DNA of 64,000 nt from Neocallimastix lanati (nom. inval.) (GCA_016946835.1 JACVTC010000016.1:55001-119000); one strand, 5' to 3'; shown: positions 1-13,386, numbered from the stretch's first letter. The notes: a model not told the origin generated them from the letters alone. Program-made: numbers and translations.

Positions 1-814
1 AAAAAAACAATTAATAAATTAAAATATATATTATAACAATTCTTATCTATATATATTAATGTTTATTGAGGTGATGAGGATAAATTATATTCATTTTATT
101 ATTATAAACATACATATTTGGTGATAAAGATTATGAAGATAAAAATGAACATTTTACAAATGTAATAACTATTATATAATAAAATTGGAATAAAGTTTAT
201 TATTAAAAGGACACCAATAAATATCAAATTTATTATATAAATATATATAATTATATATAAAAATTAAAATTATCTTTTTTATTTATTTTATTAATAATAA
301 TAATATTATTATTATTATTTTACTAATACTATTATTATCTTATGTTTATGAATTTGATTATGAATTTTTATTTTCTAAAATCTTTCATATATATATATAT
401 ATATATATATATTTGTAATAATATATATTTCTAATGGTATATAATTTAAGTATTAATACTATTATATATTTAATATTTAATAAAATAATTATAATATTTT
501 TTTCTTATTCGATTATTATTATTTATAATTAAATAATAATAATCGATTAAGAAAAATATATATATTTTTTTGTTACAATTTTTTTTTATTCTATTTTTAT
601 TTTTATTTCTATTTTTTATTCTTACATTAAATTTATTTATTTATTTATTTATTTATTATTTTATTATAATTTTATTATTTGTAATAGCGTTGATTTATTA
701 TGAAATTAAAATATGAAAAAAAAATAAAAATAAAAATAAAATAAAAAAAAAAAAAAAAGATAAAAATAAAAAAAAAAATAAAAAATAAAAATAGTAATAA
801 TAATAACTGTTAAT
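1..814. other. Intergenic, left edge; no gene seen
   Basis: AT-rich, low-complexity DNA with short TA and TTA runs and A-rich tracts. It is the 3' flank of the leftward K+ channel gene that ends at 815. No coding exon, RNA gene or transposon could be recognised. Confidence 0.7.
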
Positions 815-1616
815 TTATCGGTTTTCTGTTGGTTCACGACTATGTATTATTAAAGTTTGTTCATCTTCATTTCCAAAAACAGCTTTTCTTGAATTATTAT
901 CATCCTCATTATCATCTGTCGTATGACTTTCTAATCTTTCAGTTTCATCATCTTCACCAATTGATATAGACCTTATAGTTTTACATGATTCCTCTATAAT
1001 TTTTAATGTTTTTTCTAAAGTAGAATCTAACGAATTAGGTTGAATAGTTTCTCCATTTTCTGATTTATAATTTTTATAATAACCTTCTTTTAATATATTT
1101 ATATTAAATTGAAGGATTTTCAAGGCATTATTTATTTTTATAGTATTATCTAAAATAGTTTCAAATGATTCTGTAGCATCTTCCCATTCATCCAATTCTT
1201 CATGATTGATTATACGAGATCTAATATCTGAATCTTTTTTATTTATAACTGACATTGGAATTGTTTCATCATTTTTATTAAATTTCTTTTCAGTAAACGA
1301 AATTTTTCTTTTCTTTGATTTACCACGAATAATATCTAAAGCATCTTCTAAATCATTGTTTTCATCATCTTCAGATTTAACCTTATCTGCCCAGTTAATT
1401 TCTACGTAATTTGTTACTGCAGAAACCATAAAGGTCATTGTAGCAATTTCCAAAATAATCCAAATATTAAAAACTATTTAAAAATAATAATAATAATAAA
1501 TAAATAATTGTACCATATAAATAAATTAATATATATATATATATATATTTAAAATAAAAAATTATTAATTTCTTATTTTTACTGTATTTTATTTATTTAT
1601 TTCTATATTTTTTATT

Positions 1617-1656
<40 letters not shown>

Positions 1657-3565
1657 TATTTATTTATTTATTTTTAATATTTAATTATATTTGAATATTA
1701 GATATTTCTAATAATAAGAACTTACTGGACAAACTACTAGATGTTGTTGGAACTAAATCACCAAAACCTAATAAAATATTAAAATTTACGAAATTACAAA
1801 AATCAAAATTCATATTAAAAAGTGATGAAAAAAAAATATATATATAATAAAATTGAAAATTATAACAAAATCATTAATTATCATATTTCTTTTTATTCTC
1901 ACCTATAGTTGAAAATGAAATGAAACAGAAATAAATAGCTTCAATAAAACTCCAACCTTCAGTATAATAAAATGTGCATGCTCCACCAGCCCATGATGAA
2001 ATCATCAATATAATTGCAAATAAAAATTGCTTTTTTGCTATTTGTTTATGATCATTAAATACAATGTTTCTTTCTTCTTCTTCTTCATCAAAATCGTTTA
2101 AATTTAATATTGCATCACCATTGGCATTAGCTTTATCAGCATCATTATTACATACAATTCTTTCATAACGTTTTTCTCTGAACATTGTTAATTGAGTTTG
2201 GAAACTAACCATAATATTTTCTTTTAATACTTCACTAATAACTGAAATAGTATATGCAAGAATAGCCATACCTCCAATTGAATAAATAATAATTAATAAT
2301 CTACTATGATCATTTTTTGGCGCACGATTACCGAATCCTTATTCATTATTAATATTTATATTAATTTTATAATGATTTTATTTTAAATTATAAAATAAAT
2401 AATCAATCAAATAAAATAAATAATATAGATATATATATTATATATATAAAATAACAATAAATAAATATTAATAATAAATATTAATAATAATTAATGATAT
2501 AATATTAATAATAATATTAATAATAATATTAATAAATAAATAAAATTAATATAATTTTATTAATAATAAATAGTTTTATTATATTAATATATAATACATA
2601 CCAATAGTTGTTAATGTGGTTATAATAAAGAACATACTTTCCTTTGATGACCATGGTTCCATTTTCATGAATATATATGTTCCAAAACTGACATAGAGAA
2701 TTGCTGCAGAAACTAAAATAAGTAACTTACGTTGTACACGGGAAAAACCACTACCTTTAGTTTCAAAATCAGCAGTAGTTACTTTATCAAAGAATAAAAA
2801 CGAAGCACTTAGGAAACATATACATGATGCCTGAATTGCACTGAAGAAACCTATTTTAATATAATATATAAAAATTAAAAATATTTATTGAATAATCATT
2901 TTAATATTAATTCAATATTAGTTATATAAATTTAAAACTTTATATAATTAAGGTACCTTCTGAATATTCTAATTCTTCCTTTAATGGATTGAATAATGCA
3001 AATAGTAATACTATAACAACAAGCATTGTACCTTTTTAATTTATATTAATATATTAATTTTTATATAATTATATAATTAAAAACTATTACAAATGATTTT
3101 ATACATAAAAATTTTAATAATAAATACGTTCATGTTTTTTTATATACCTTGAATTAAACATAATAATATGCATAATTTTGTTGCCCTAACAATTGATTTT
3201 TCAAATAATCTCATAAATAGGCATACATTATTAGCTATTGAAATAAATAAAGTGACCCATAACAAAGCTTGCATTACTGGTTATTATGAAATTAACAAAC
3301 CACACGAATTATTAAAATAAAATTATAAATTTTATACAAAAACAATATATTAAGTATTACATTTACTATTTAATATATACAAAATATATAAATTTTATTC
3401 TCTTATTTTTATTATATATATATACTTACATAAATTATTTTGATATTCATCTATTGGTGGATATGTTTTAAGTAACCATGTAGTATTCGTTGTTGCAAAG
3501 AAATTCAAAAACAGTGAAAAAGCAATTAATAAGCCAGCTATCAATGGTAAATGTCTATAATTCAT
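815..3565 (-). CDS. TOK1-type two-pore-domain outward-rectifier K+ channel
   Basis: Predicted plasma-membrane K+ channel of the fungal TOK1 class (eight membrane segments, two pore loops in one chain). Seven exons on the minus strand: 3430-3565, 3148-3276, 2957-3031, 2602-2850, 1903-2337, 1726-1767, 815-1473; all join in phase to 574 codons. The start ATG is 3563-3565, directly before a hydrophobic segment. Hydrophobic segments occur near residues 6-25, 46-65, 75-105, 115-135 and 155-175. Pore 1 ends in TTIGFGN (about 194-200). A further segment follows (LLIIYSIGGMAILAYTISVI), then a cytoplasmic loop with an acidic Glu run, another segment, and pore 2 with STIGFGD (about 339-345). Both filters are intact K+-type signatures, split by introns exactly at the first Gly. 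After the last segment (about 355-375) comes a ~200-residue acidic cytoplasmic tail. TOK channels are known as fungal outward rectifiers, so this gene supports a fungal host. No close neighbour suggests an operon-like context. Confidence 0.9.
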
Positions 3566-5537
3566 TTTGATTTATCTTCTATATGTATATTTGTATTTAT
3601 TTTCTATATATTATATTTATAATTTTTTATATTTTTTTTTATTTTATTATTTCTATTTTTATTTTTATTTTTATTTTATTTTATTTCTATTTTTATTTTT
3701 ATTTTTATTTTTAATTTTTATTTTATTTTATTTTTTTTATTTTTTATTTTTTATTTTTTTTTTTTTTTTGTTATTTAATTTTTTTTAATTTTCTTATTTT
3801 TATTTATTTAAAACTTTTTTTATAAAATTTATTATAATTTATTTTTTATTATTTATTTAGTGTCATTTATTATTGATATTACAATATTATTATATTTTCC
3901 TTATTTTATTTTATTTTATTTTTATATTTTATAATTTTATTTTATTTAACTTTTTTACTTTATCATTTTTTTTTTTTAAAAAAATAACTACAATTAATAT
4001 AATATTTTAGTATTTTTACAAAATAATATTAAATATTATATTTATATATATTATTTTATTTTAATAAAAAAAAAAATAATATAAAATATTATAATTATTA
4101 TAAATTGTTTAGGATTTATTTTTTAAAAAGTTGGATATATTAGATATTATAATAAATTATATATAAATAATTAAATCTTTAAATATATACATATAATTAT
4201 ATAAAAAAAAGTTAATATTTATTAATAAAGAAAAATAATATATTTATTTAAATTATTCAAAGTGAGTAATTACCTTGGGTAAACTTGTTATTTATACACT
4301 ATGTATTATTTAGACAATGATATAATAATTTATTACTATTATTATAAATCTTTATATTTATATTAATTTATAAAAATAAAGGATTTAAATATATATTTTG
4401 AAATTTTTAATACTCTATGCTACGAATAATAATAATAATAATAAATTATAATTAAACAATATAAATATGTATTAATTTCAAAATTTAAATCTAATGAATT
4501 AACAATAATTTGTTTAATAATTATAAATAAATATAAATAAAATAAAAATACTTTAAGTCCTCTGTATTATAAATAATGTGTATATCTTTATTAAATAATA
4601 TATTATATATATTTTCAAGATTTCATTAGGTTACAGATTATAATCTATATCTAATAAATAATAATAATTTATTATTTATTTTTCTTGTTTCCTTTTTTTT
4701 TTTTTTTTTTTTTTAAAAAATCAATTTTAATTAGAGATTAAGAAAAAAAAAAAAAAAGATTGAGAAAAATATATAAGGAAACTAAATGGTACAATTTATA
4801 AATTAAAAGTTTAATAAAAGATATATAAAAATAAAAATAAAAAGAAAAATAAAAACAAGAAAAAAAAAAAAAAAAATATTAATATTACTTTAACTATTTT
4901 TTCCTATTCTACCATTTTTTAATTTGTTATTAATTGTTAAATTTATAATAAATCAATCTTATATTATTTATATATAATATTAATAAATTATGTACTAATT
5001 AAAAAAGTATTAATAATAAATAATTAATATTTAAAATTTAATAATAACAAATGTAAAAATATATATAATAAAATTTTCTCAAAATAATGAATATAATTAA
5101 AACATACTTTATATTCTATTTAAATTTATTGTTATTTTATTATGTTAATTTATGTATTATAAACTAAATATAATGTACTTTGATTTTAATATATGTGTAT
5201 ATTTGATATTTATTATATTATATTTTATTATATTTTAATATGTTTTACTATTAAAACATTTTATTATAACAATATATTATATTATAAAATAAAATAAAAT
5301 TTATATATTTCAATTATAATAATTTAATATATTATAATCTTTATTTTTATAAACTTTTTTTTTTTAAAAAAAAAATTTAATATATAAAATAATATTTGTT
5401 CCTACCATTAAATATTTAAATCTTAATAATTATAAAAAAAACTAATATATTAGAATAAATTATCTATTAATTAAATTTTCATATAATTTATCAATTTAAA
5501 CTATTTATTATCAGGTCACTAATATGTATTAAAATCG

Positions 5538-5568
<31 letters not shown>

Positions 5569-6180
5569 TTGGTAAATAAACAAAATATATTAATTAAATA
5601 ATAAAAACTTTCTTCTTGGAGATATCAAATTCTTTTTATATTATTCTTAATTCAATATTATTTATAATAAAAAATAAAACAAGAAACAAACGAAAAGCAA
5701 ACCATTTTTTTTATATTTTATAATGTTAAAGGAAACTCATAAATATAAGTTTTAATTAAATAATATAAAAATGAATGCAATCATAGATAATTTTTATTAA
5801 TAAATAAAATAATATTCTATGTAATTTTTATATTTATTACTAATAAAATTATTATAAAAGTTAAAAGATTCGTTATAAAAATGAAATAATTACTAAAAGA
5901 TAGTAATAATAATAATTATTAAAAAATATTAGAAACTACATATAGATAATAATTTTTTTTTTTTTACAGCTGCAATTATTGCGAACTTTAAATTTAAATT
6001 TATTTATTCATTTATTAATTACATATATATATATTTTTATAAAAAACACTGGATTAATAAAAAAATATATATATATATATTATTTGTCCAATTAGAACAT
6101 AATAATATTTTAAATAGTAATATGAAATAAAAGTAATATTCAAAAAAAAAAAAAAAAAAAAAGTGTATAAATAAATTTAG
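3566..6180. other. Long AT-rich intergenic stretch, no gene recognised
   Basis: Contains homopolymer and dinucleotide runs, for example a pyrimidine/T-rich block at 3600-3800 just upstream of the K+ channel start and a long T tract near 5548-5570. No stretch gives a convincing coding exon in either strand. The T-rich block may belong to the channel gene's promoter region, but no defined element could be identified. Confidence 0.6.
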
Positions 6181-6995
6181 AAAAAAGTTCATATGTAACG
6201 AACCTCACCTCCATATTATAAGATCTCTGCTTTAAAAGGAATTCTTATTTCGGATTGGTGTTTGATTTATCTGTAAGAAATTATGTTCTTCTACTTCAGA
6301 GGTATTGGCCCTCTTAACCCGTCTTACTGCATTTTCAGTGTTGACGCTCCATATGGATAATAATAATTAATAATAATAGTATCACAATAATTTCTTATTA
6401 TGATTAAAACCATTAATAAATAATAAAAGTAATAAAATGATTTCTCGTATTAATTTTTTATTAGAAAATTTTGCATACTAAGATATTTTAATTGTGACTT
6501 ATAATAATATAATAAAATTCCTTCAGAGTTTTTTTTTTTTTTTTTTTTAAATAAAAGATTTTATAACACAATCATTAATAAATTATCAATATATTACAAT
6601 AGAATGGTTAAATAAAAATAATAAATATTTAATAAAACGAAAATTTTATCATGGTGGTAAGTACCACCTTTTGAATTTACATGGGTTGATTTTCATCCTC
6701 TCAGGGTGTTTTTCTATATAAATGAAGTTACGCTAGGTATAGTTAAGTATTCTTGTTGTTAGACTATATAATTACTAATACAAAAAGTACTTGATCTGAA
6801 AAAGGATTAGTGTAATTGTTCCTCCTTCGATGATGGTTCAATTAATTACTGAAAAGAAGCCCGTCGTATATAGCAGCATATAAGGAATGTCTTTCATATT
6901 AGCTTTGTTTAGAGAGATCCCCGCATACACCTAATCGATATGGCAAAGAATATAGTTAGAGGAGAGACTGGATGAACTATTGTCCACATTAGTAT
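6181..6995. other. Two GC-richer islands of unknown origin
   Basis: Two blocks, about 6190-6360 and 6650-6995, have clearly less A/T bias than the surroundings, resembling the composition of the LINE further right. Neither gives an open frame beyond a few dozen codons, and neither matches tRNA, U1, U2, U4, U5, U6 or U3 signatures as I remember them. They may be remnants of one transposon whose middle has filled with AT-rich DNA, or structured noncoding RNA. No function is assigned. Confidence 0.4.
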
Positions 6996-8270
6996 CAATT
7001 TAATAAAAAAAAATTAAGATGAAATGGAAAGAATATAAAAAATTAATATTATTTATATAATAGTTTAATGTAGTACAAATTTTATTAAAAATAAAATAAA
7101 TATAAGATATTTAATATATTGTGATCTAATATTAAATATATGTTTAATATAGTAATATTATATAAATGTATAATCTAATATATATGTAATATATTAAATA
7201 TATTAATATAGATTATATATTTCTTATATATTAAAATTTTTTTTTTTTTTTGTAAATAAAAAATTTAAATAATATGTATTAAAATTTTAAATTAAAATTA
7301 ATAAAAAAAAAAAAGAAAAAAAAGAAAAATAAAATTATTAAGATATAATAAAAACAATATTTCATTTTTTTATTGTAACTTTAGGAATGCTTTGCAATTA
7401 AAAAAATAAAAAAAATAAAATAAAATAAAATATTTTATTATATATAATGTATTATAGCATATACATATTTCATATCTATTTTTAAATTAAACTATAAATT
7501 ATTAATTAGATAAAATATTAAAAAAAAAAAAAAAACTTTAATAATAATATATTAACAATTAACTTCAAATCAAAATAATACATTTCATGTTAGATTATAA
7601 GAATGAAATTAATTATCTTAAAATTTATATTTTTAAATTTCGAATTTTTTAATTATAATTATTTATTATTTGTTAAAATTTATATGATATTAAATTAAAA
7701 ATATGGTAATACTTTTTTTTTTCTTTTTTTTTTGAAAATAAAAAAAAAAAAAAAAAAAAAAAAAACAATAATAAAAAATATGAGAAAAATAAAATTAAAT
7801 TAAAAAAAAAAAAAACTTTAATATTAATCATAATTAATAAATTATAGAAATAACACATAAAAGAAAAAAATCCTTATATTTTGAATGAAAATAAAATGAA
7901 GTAAAATAAAACATAAAAACTTGATAAATAACTTAATTATATATTCAATTTTTAAATATTATATATATATATGAATGAAATTAAATTAATAAATATGTTT
8001 CATAGATTAAAATTTTAAAGTAATTATAATTACACTTTTATATTTATATATTTAAAACTATTCATTTTTTTTTTAAAGAAAAAAAAAAGGCAGTGATACA
8101 TATTTATAGAGAAAAAGGTTATTAACAATACTTAATGAGTTATATTTAACGTATACATAATTAAATCATTTGAATATACGATTTTTACTCTTATTATAGA
8201 ATAAATTTTATTATTATTATTTATTATTATTATTATTATTATTTATTATTAATATTATTATTTATTTATT

Positions 8271-8351
<81 letters not shown>

Positions 8352-8666
8352 CTATTAAAAGTTCAAAATTAAATAGTAAAGAATAAAGAATAAAGAATAA
8401 AGAATAAATGAAAAATTATGTATATTAATTAATTATAAAATATTAAATGTTAATACTTCTATTAATAAATATTGAGATATTAATTATATATAATAAAATA
8501 AGATGATAATTAATTTATACATTTATGATCGCTTTTATTTTATGAAAACCTTTTAGACTTCTTTTAATATATAATTAAAATAAAAATATTATACAGAGTT
8601 TTTTTTTTTCTATAATTTTTGTGGTATATTATTATTATATAATAATTTCTTATATCATTTATTCAT

Positions 8667-8710
<44 letters not shown>

Positions 8711-8747
8711 TTTTGAACTTTTTATAATATAAGCTTATTTTATTTTC

Positions 8748-8789
<42 letters not shown>

Positions 8790-8809
8790 TTAAATTATTA
8801 TATCTAAAT

Positions 8810-8836
<27 letters not shown>
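6996..8836. other. AT-rich intergenic with a TTA microsatellite
   Basis: Low-complexity DNA. A trinucleotide TTA/ATT array runs at about 8205-8350, a TA run at about 8670-8702, and another ATT array at about 8752-8790. Phe-rich and Lys-rich open frames here are homopolymer artefacts. No gene or RNA seen. Confidence 0.6.
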
Positions 8837-8837
<1 letters not shown>

Positions 8838-8840
<3 letters not shown>

Positions 8841-10830
8841 TGTATTGGAATTTCCTCTATGCCTTATTGCTTCGAAGTCGATGATCTTGATAACGATAAC
8901 GGTAGGTCTTATGGTATATAAATTGATCATGATGTAAAAATACTAATCGCAATAGGCATAACATTAGTAAGGAATTCCTCAAGTCCCGCAAAATATAAAA
9001 TTAGGAAAATGGTTGATAAATATTATTAATAAAATGCCTACTTTTCTCCGAGCCGATCATTAAGATTTCATATATTACATTTCCACCAAGAAGGAAATAT
9101 AATGCATAAAAATTAGTATTATCATCAATATCTTCCTCTTTATTATTAAAAATTTCAAAGATTTTTAATGAACGATTAGAGAAAAAAAATTAATAAATGA
9201 AATCATTAAATGGAATGAATTTGTTACCTAAATTCTTTTAATTTAGGACATAAAAGTATCCAGTACATAAAACTAGGGACTTTGTTATTTTAATCACTAT
9301 AAGGTCGACATGTTGAGTAATCTATTAATTTGCTTTTCACATAAGGTTTCACATCAAATATGAATCCTTTTTAATTCGTTCAATTCAAAAATCTCCAGAA
9401 GAAAATTATAAATATTTTAGTGCGAGATATTAGACTTTGAATAAATTTTTTTAAATCCATATATAAATTTTATGTATTTAATCGATTTAATCGCTGGAAT
9501 ACTTGCATTATGATCATTTTCGCTATAAAACTTTCGTATTTCTATAGGAAATTTATTATTATGTATGCGTATTATTAATCTAAGTGCTTTTTTCGTCCAT
9601 GAATTGTGAAAGTTTTTGTATATTTTTGACTAAATAAGAAATAATACAAAAAGACTCTTTCTACTTTATAAATTTCTTTGTTTTAACAACAACGTATAGA
9701 TTATTTACTAATTCCAAAGGTCATTTAATTTTTGATTACCCCAATTATGAACTTTATTTTAAATGATCTTTTTAATCGAGGGATTTTGTAGAATAAATAA
9801 ATTTCTTGATTAAGATCATTTTGAGAAGAAGTGCTACACTCAGAGTTGAAAAATGCTTTAAAAAATATTCAGTTGGTAAGCCATCAGGATCAGGTGTGAT
9901 GTTATTTTTCAGTGAAAGAACAATAGAGTGAATTTCTGATAATGAAGTTGGTTGATTAACGTCTTATGATTCCTGAGGAGAAGAAAAATTGTTCGTCATT
10001 TCTTTCCTATACTTTTCATTAAGACTATGGCCTATCATATCTGAAACAAGTTCTTTATATTGTTCTGCAAAACGGTTGAGTTGATCTTCTTGAGATATTA
10101 AAAATTTCCTACTTTATTTTTAATGTACACAAGTGATTGGGAAGAAGCGTAAGATGGTTTAGAGATTTTTCTGAAGTCCAGAACAAACACGCCAAGTTGA
10201 GCGTCTTTTTTATAAGAGGCATTCCTCCGATGGATTGAGTCAAATATTTAATTCTAATTATTCTAATATTCCTCTTAATACTAATTATATAATCCGAAAG
10301 AACTGTATTATTTGGAAAGATCATAGAATGCTTGAAGATTAGATAAATCTCATATAAGTTTAAAATTTTTTAATCCTTTTATAAAGTAAATACTTTTTAT
10401 GAGATAATTTCTTAATGGAACGCAAGGCAATGGAATGTTAAACATTGTAGATCTTTAAGAAGTATTGCTTGAATTTCATCATTTATTTTATTTGTTGTAA
10501 CAATAAGTTTTTTTACCAGTGTGTTAGAGGAAATTATATTTAATAAGAGCAAATATCTATACTCTAAATTATTATTGATGAATTGGCAGGTATTGTAGAT
10601 ACCAATATAAAGACCACGTATATCAGGGATTTTCATTTCTACAGGCCTCAGTTACTGTTTCATAATGATTGAGAAATAGATAAGAATTAGAGAAAGAATT
10701 CAGGAATGAACAATTACCAACTTCTTGAAGACAAATACAAATAGGATTAAATTGAGTTATTTCCAAGCAGACATAATTGCATTATTTAAAGATGTATTAT
10801 TGATATAAAACAAAATAGGTGTAGTAACAT
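8838..10830 (-). mobile_element. Decayed non-LTR retrotransposon (LINE), endonuclease to C-terminal region
   Basis: On the minus strand several collinear fragments resemble an APE-type LINE. The block at about 10640-10760 reads like the start of an AP-endonuclease (ITQFNPICICLQEVG, then RGLYIGIYN). The block at about 9820-9960 carries the reverse-transcriptase finger signature (SLKNNITPDPDGLPTEYF, equivalent to the family's PGPDGLP..F). The segment at about 9230-9290 looks like the C-terminal Cys/His region (ILLCPKLKEFR). The reading frame is broken many times. The palm segment with the YxDD catalytic motif is not visible between the finger motif and the post-RT linker, so an internal deletion is likely. 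The block is visibly less AT-rich than its surroundings. No poly-A end or target-site duplication could be fixed, so the ends are approximate. It is a dead copy; the clade (L1-like or Tad-like) is not determined. Confidence 0.7.
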
Positions 10831-11059
10831 ATTTGTATATTTAATATTAATTATTAAATATTAAATTTATATCTTTATAATAATAATTATTTTATTTTAT
10901 TTTATTTTATTTAATATATATTATTATAATTATAATAATTATAATAATACTTTATTTCATATAAAATTTATATAGTTCTATATATTAGAATATATAATTA
11001 ATATATTACCTATTTTTTATAAATAGAATAAATTATTTATATTAGAAATAGAGACTCTT

Positions 11060-12535
11060 GTAAATTTTTAGGAATTAGAATTAATATTTTAATTGTACGA
11101 ATATTATAATTTTATTAATAAAATTTACTAAACAACCAATATTTTAAAAACCTACTGCTTATAAATTATTGCACATAAAAGTCTCGCATATCAATTATAT
11201 GAATATTATAATTTTATTAATAAATTTTACTAAACAATCATTATTTTAAAACCCACTGCTTATAAATTATTGCACATAAAAATCCTGCATATCATTATGT
11301 ATATCACGTAGCTTTTACATAAGGGTTAGTATATTATAGTTTCAGCTATAAAGTCCATCAAGTTTTTCAGAGCCATAAATAGTTCAGCTAAAAATTAGTA
11401 AAATAATTCTATTTTAAAAATAAGAATTAAAGGCAACTTTAGAATACATAAATTTATATACTTAAATTAAATATAAATTTACGTATCAATTGGTGGAGAA
11501 TCGGTCTTCCCGGGGGCTGCTATATTAAAAATTTTTCTTGTGTTCACTTTAAATTTTGAATTTTATTTTATTAATAAAATGAATAGTAGTACCAAAAATA
11601 CAAAAGAAAAATAAAGAAACTGATACTGGAGGCTTTGAAAAACCTATTAAAATTGGTAAAAACTATTAGAAAGTTAGGAGATAAAAAATCTACCTTTCCA
11701 ACTTGGGAAAATGAAGTTAAAAGTTTATTAAATCATTATCCAATGGATGAATATGAGAGGATAAGAATAATAATGGCTACTGTTACTGATGAAAACTATG
11801 ACCTTTGTAGTAATATCCTTTTCACAAATGACAAGTGTACTTCCGGAGGACCTTATTAAAGAAATAAAAAAAACTGTTAGGCTATGATAACACATCTACT
11901 AACAAATTGGATAAGTTAGAAAAAATAAGAGTCCAAAATAATAATATTAAAAATTATAATTTTGATTTTAAAATTCTTTTAAATGTAATTGAAATGGATG
12001 ACAGACCCACTACTAAAAGGATAATCCAATATTATATCAGAGATCTAAAAGGAACAAGATATTATCACTCCTTAGTTTTAAAAAAATTTAGTAGTCTTGA
12101 TGATGCTATGAAAAAAGTAAATAAAATGCTATCTTCTTATGAAGAGTATGAAGAAAGTCAAAATAAGAAGTAAATAAAATGCTATCTTCTTATGAAGAGT
12201 ATGAAGGAAGTCAAAATAAGAAGTATCATAGTAATAAAACATCTCATAAAAATAATCAATTCCAAAATAGAAACAGAAACTACCCTTCAAACTATCCTTC
12301 AAACTATCCTTCTAATTATTCATCAAATAACTACAAAACAAATAATTTTAAAAAAAAAAAAACTTTCTAAACCAAAAGATAATGAAAAAGATTCTGAGGT
12401 AGAGAACCTTACGGAAAAGTTCTCTAAAATGCAGTTATATGTTTATCATCGTTGTGGTAAACCTGGACATATTGCTAGTCATTGTATGAATACTAGAATA
12501 TATGTACATATTGAATAAAAATAAAATAAAATATA
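11060..12535 (+). mobile_element. Ty1/copia-type gag-region fossil
   Basis: A fragment of an LTR retrotransposon of the Ty1/copia group on the plus strand. The Gag-like part lies at about 11635-12510 and has three visible portions: an N-terminal Gag segment, an Asn/Ser/Tyr-rich linker, and a zinc-knuckle-like end (CGKPGH) near 12450-12490. Upstream, 11060-11560 holds leader or LTR-like sequence including a ~102-bp direct tandem duplication and a GC-rich patch at about 11490-11520 where a primer-binding site would be expected. No protease, integrase or reverse transcriptase follows; the copy stops in AT-rich DNA. It is broken, with several interruptions. It is separated from the other copia fossil in this window by a host gene, so the two are probably separate insertions. 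Confidence 0.7.
11099..11300 (+). repeat. Two-copy direct tandem repeat, period ~102 bp
   Basis: Copy 1 is 11099-11200 and copy 2 is 11201-11300. Both begin GAATATTATAATTTTATTAA and share CACTGCTTATAAATTATTGC-like sequence with few differences. It lies in the leader or LTR-like part of the copia gag fossil. Similarity is high enough that the duplication is younger than most decay around it. Confidence 0.85.
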
Positions 12536-12651
12536 TAGTATGAATATAAAGTATAGATCGAATAGAATAAAATAAAATAAAATAAATAGTAGAGTATTAA
12601 ATATAAAGTATAGATCGAATAAAATAAAATAAAATAAAATAAATAGTAGAG
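12536..12651 (+). repeat. Two-copy direct tandem repeat, period ~58 bp
   Basis: Both copies contain ATAAAGTATAGATCGAAT followed by AAAAT pentamers and AAATAGTAGAGTAT; the shared TATAGATCGAAT core occurs at about 12552 and 12610. It follows the copia gag fossil directly and contains no coding sequence. Confidence 0.8.
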
Positions 12652-12800
12652 TATAATAATTATGTTTTATTATAAAATAAAATTAATATAAAATACATGT
12701 AATAATTATTATTCAGAAAATGATTCTTCTTTATTAATAAAATATTATTAAATAAATAAAATATATAATATAAAATAATTAATCTGAGCTTCACTCATTG

Positions 12801-12845
<45 letters not shown>

Positions 12846-13041
12846 AAGCTTTTATGATTTATTTAAAATTAACTATTTAAATAATATTATTTATTTTAAT
12901 TTATATATATATATATAATTATTATTAATTAAATGTAATTTATTTAAATAAAATACTAATAATAACAATAATAACAATAATAACAATAATAATAGTAATA
13001 ATCATTCTGTTTAAATTGTGAACAAAAAAAGAAAAAAATAA

Positions 13042-13072
<31 letters not shown>

Positions 13073-13128
13073 ATAATTATGATTTAACAAAGAATTAAAA
13101 AAAAGAAAAAAGAAAAAAGAAAAATTTT

Positions 13129-13202
<74 letters not shown>

Positions 13203-13386
13203 TTTTTCATATATATATATATCTAGACTAAATTAAAAAAAAAAAAAAATGAATTGAAATGATGATATATTTAAACAATATAATTAAATGATTATATGAT
13301 TATATTATTATATTTTTATATTATCATTTTATTATTATGATTTATTATGACCTATTTTATTTATTTTAATTTTTATGATTCCTACT
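12652..13386. other. Intergenic 3' flank of the RRM/RS gene
   Basis: AT-rich DNA between the copia fossil and the stop codon of the leftward RRM gene. It holds a TA run at about 12806-12830, an AAC/AAT array at about 12957-12990, a T tract near 13042-13066 and an (AAT)n-(ATT)n palindrome at 13131-13203. No gene seen. Confidence 0.65.
13131..13203. repeat. (AAT)n-(ATT)n inverted repeat
   Basis: About a dozen AAT units turn directly into about a dozen ATT units near 13169-13170, giving a palindrome with arms of roughly 35 bp and no loop. It could extrude as a cruciform or fold as a perfect hairpin in RNA. It lies about 180 bp beyond the stop codon of the leftward RRM gene. Confidence 0.85.

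Noticed and set aside
3567-3788. Phe/Tyr/Leu-rich membrane-like small protein
   Set aside because: Purely a T-rich low-complexity tract upstream of the K+ channel with no codon structure.
6650-6995. Spliceosomal or U3 snoRNA gene
   Set aside because: A CGATGATGG-like word suggested a box C region, but no matching box D partner, U3 5' domain or snRNA Sm-type layout was found.
7673-7858. Phe-rich small open frame
   Set aside because: Made of homopolymer A/T tracts; no start context, no conservation visible.
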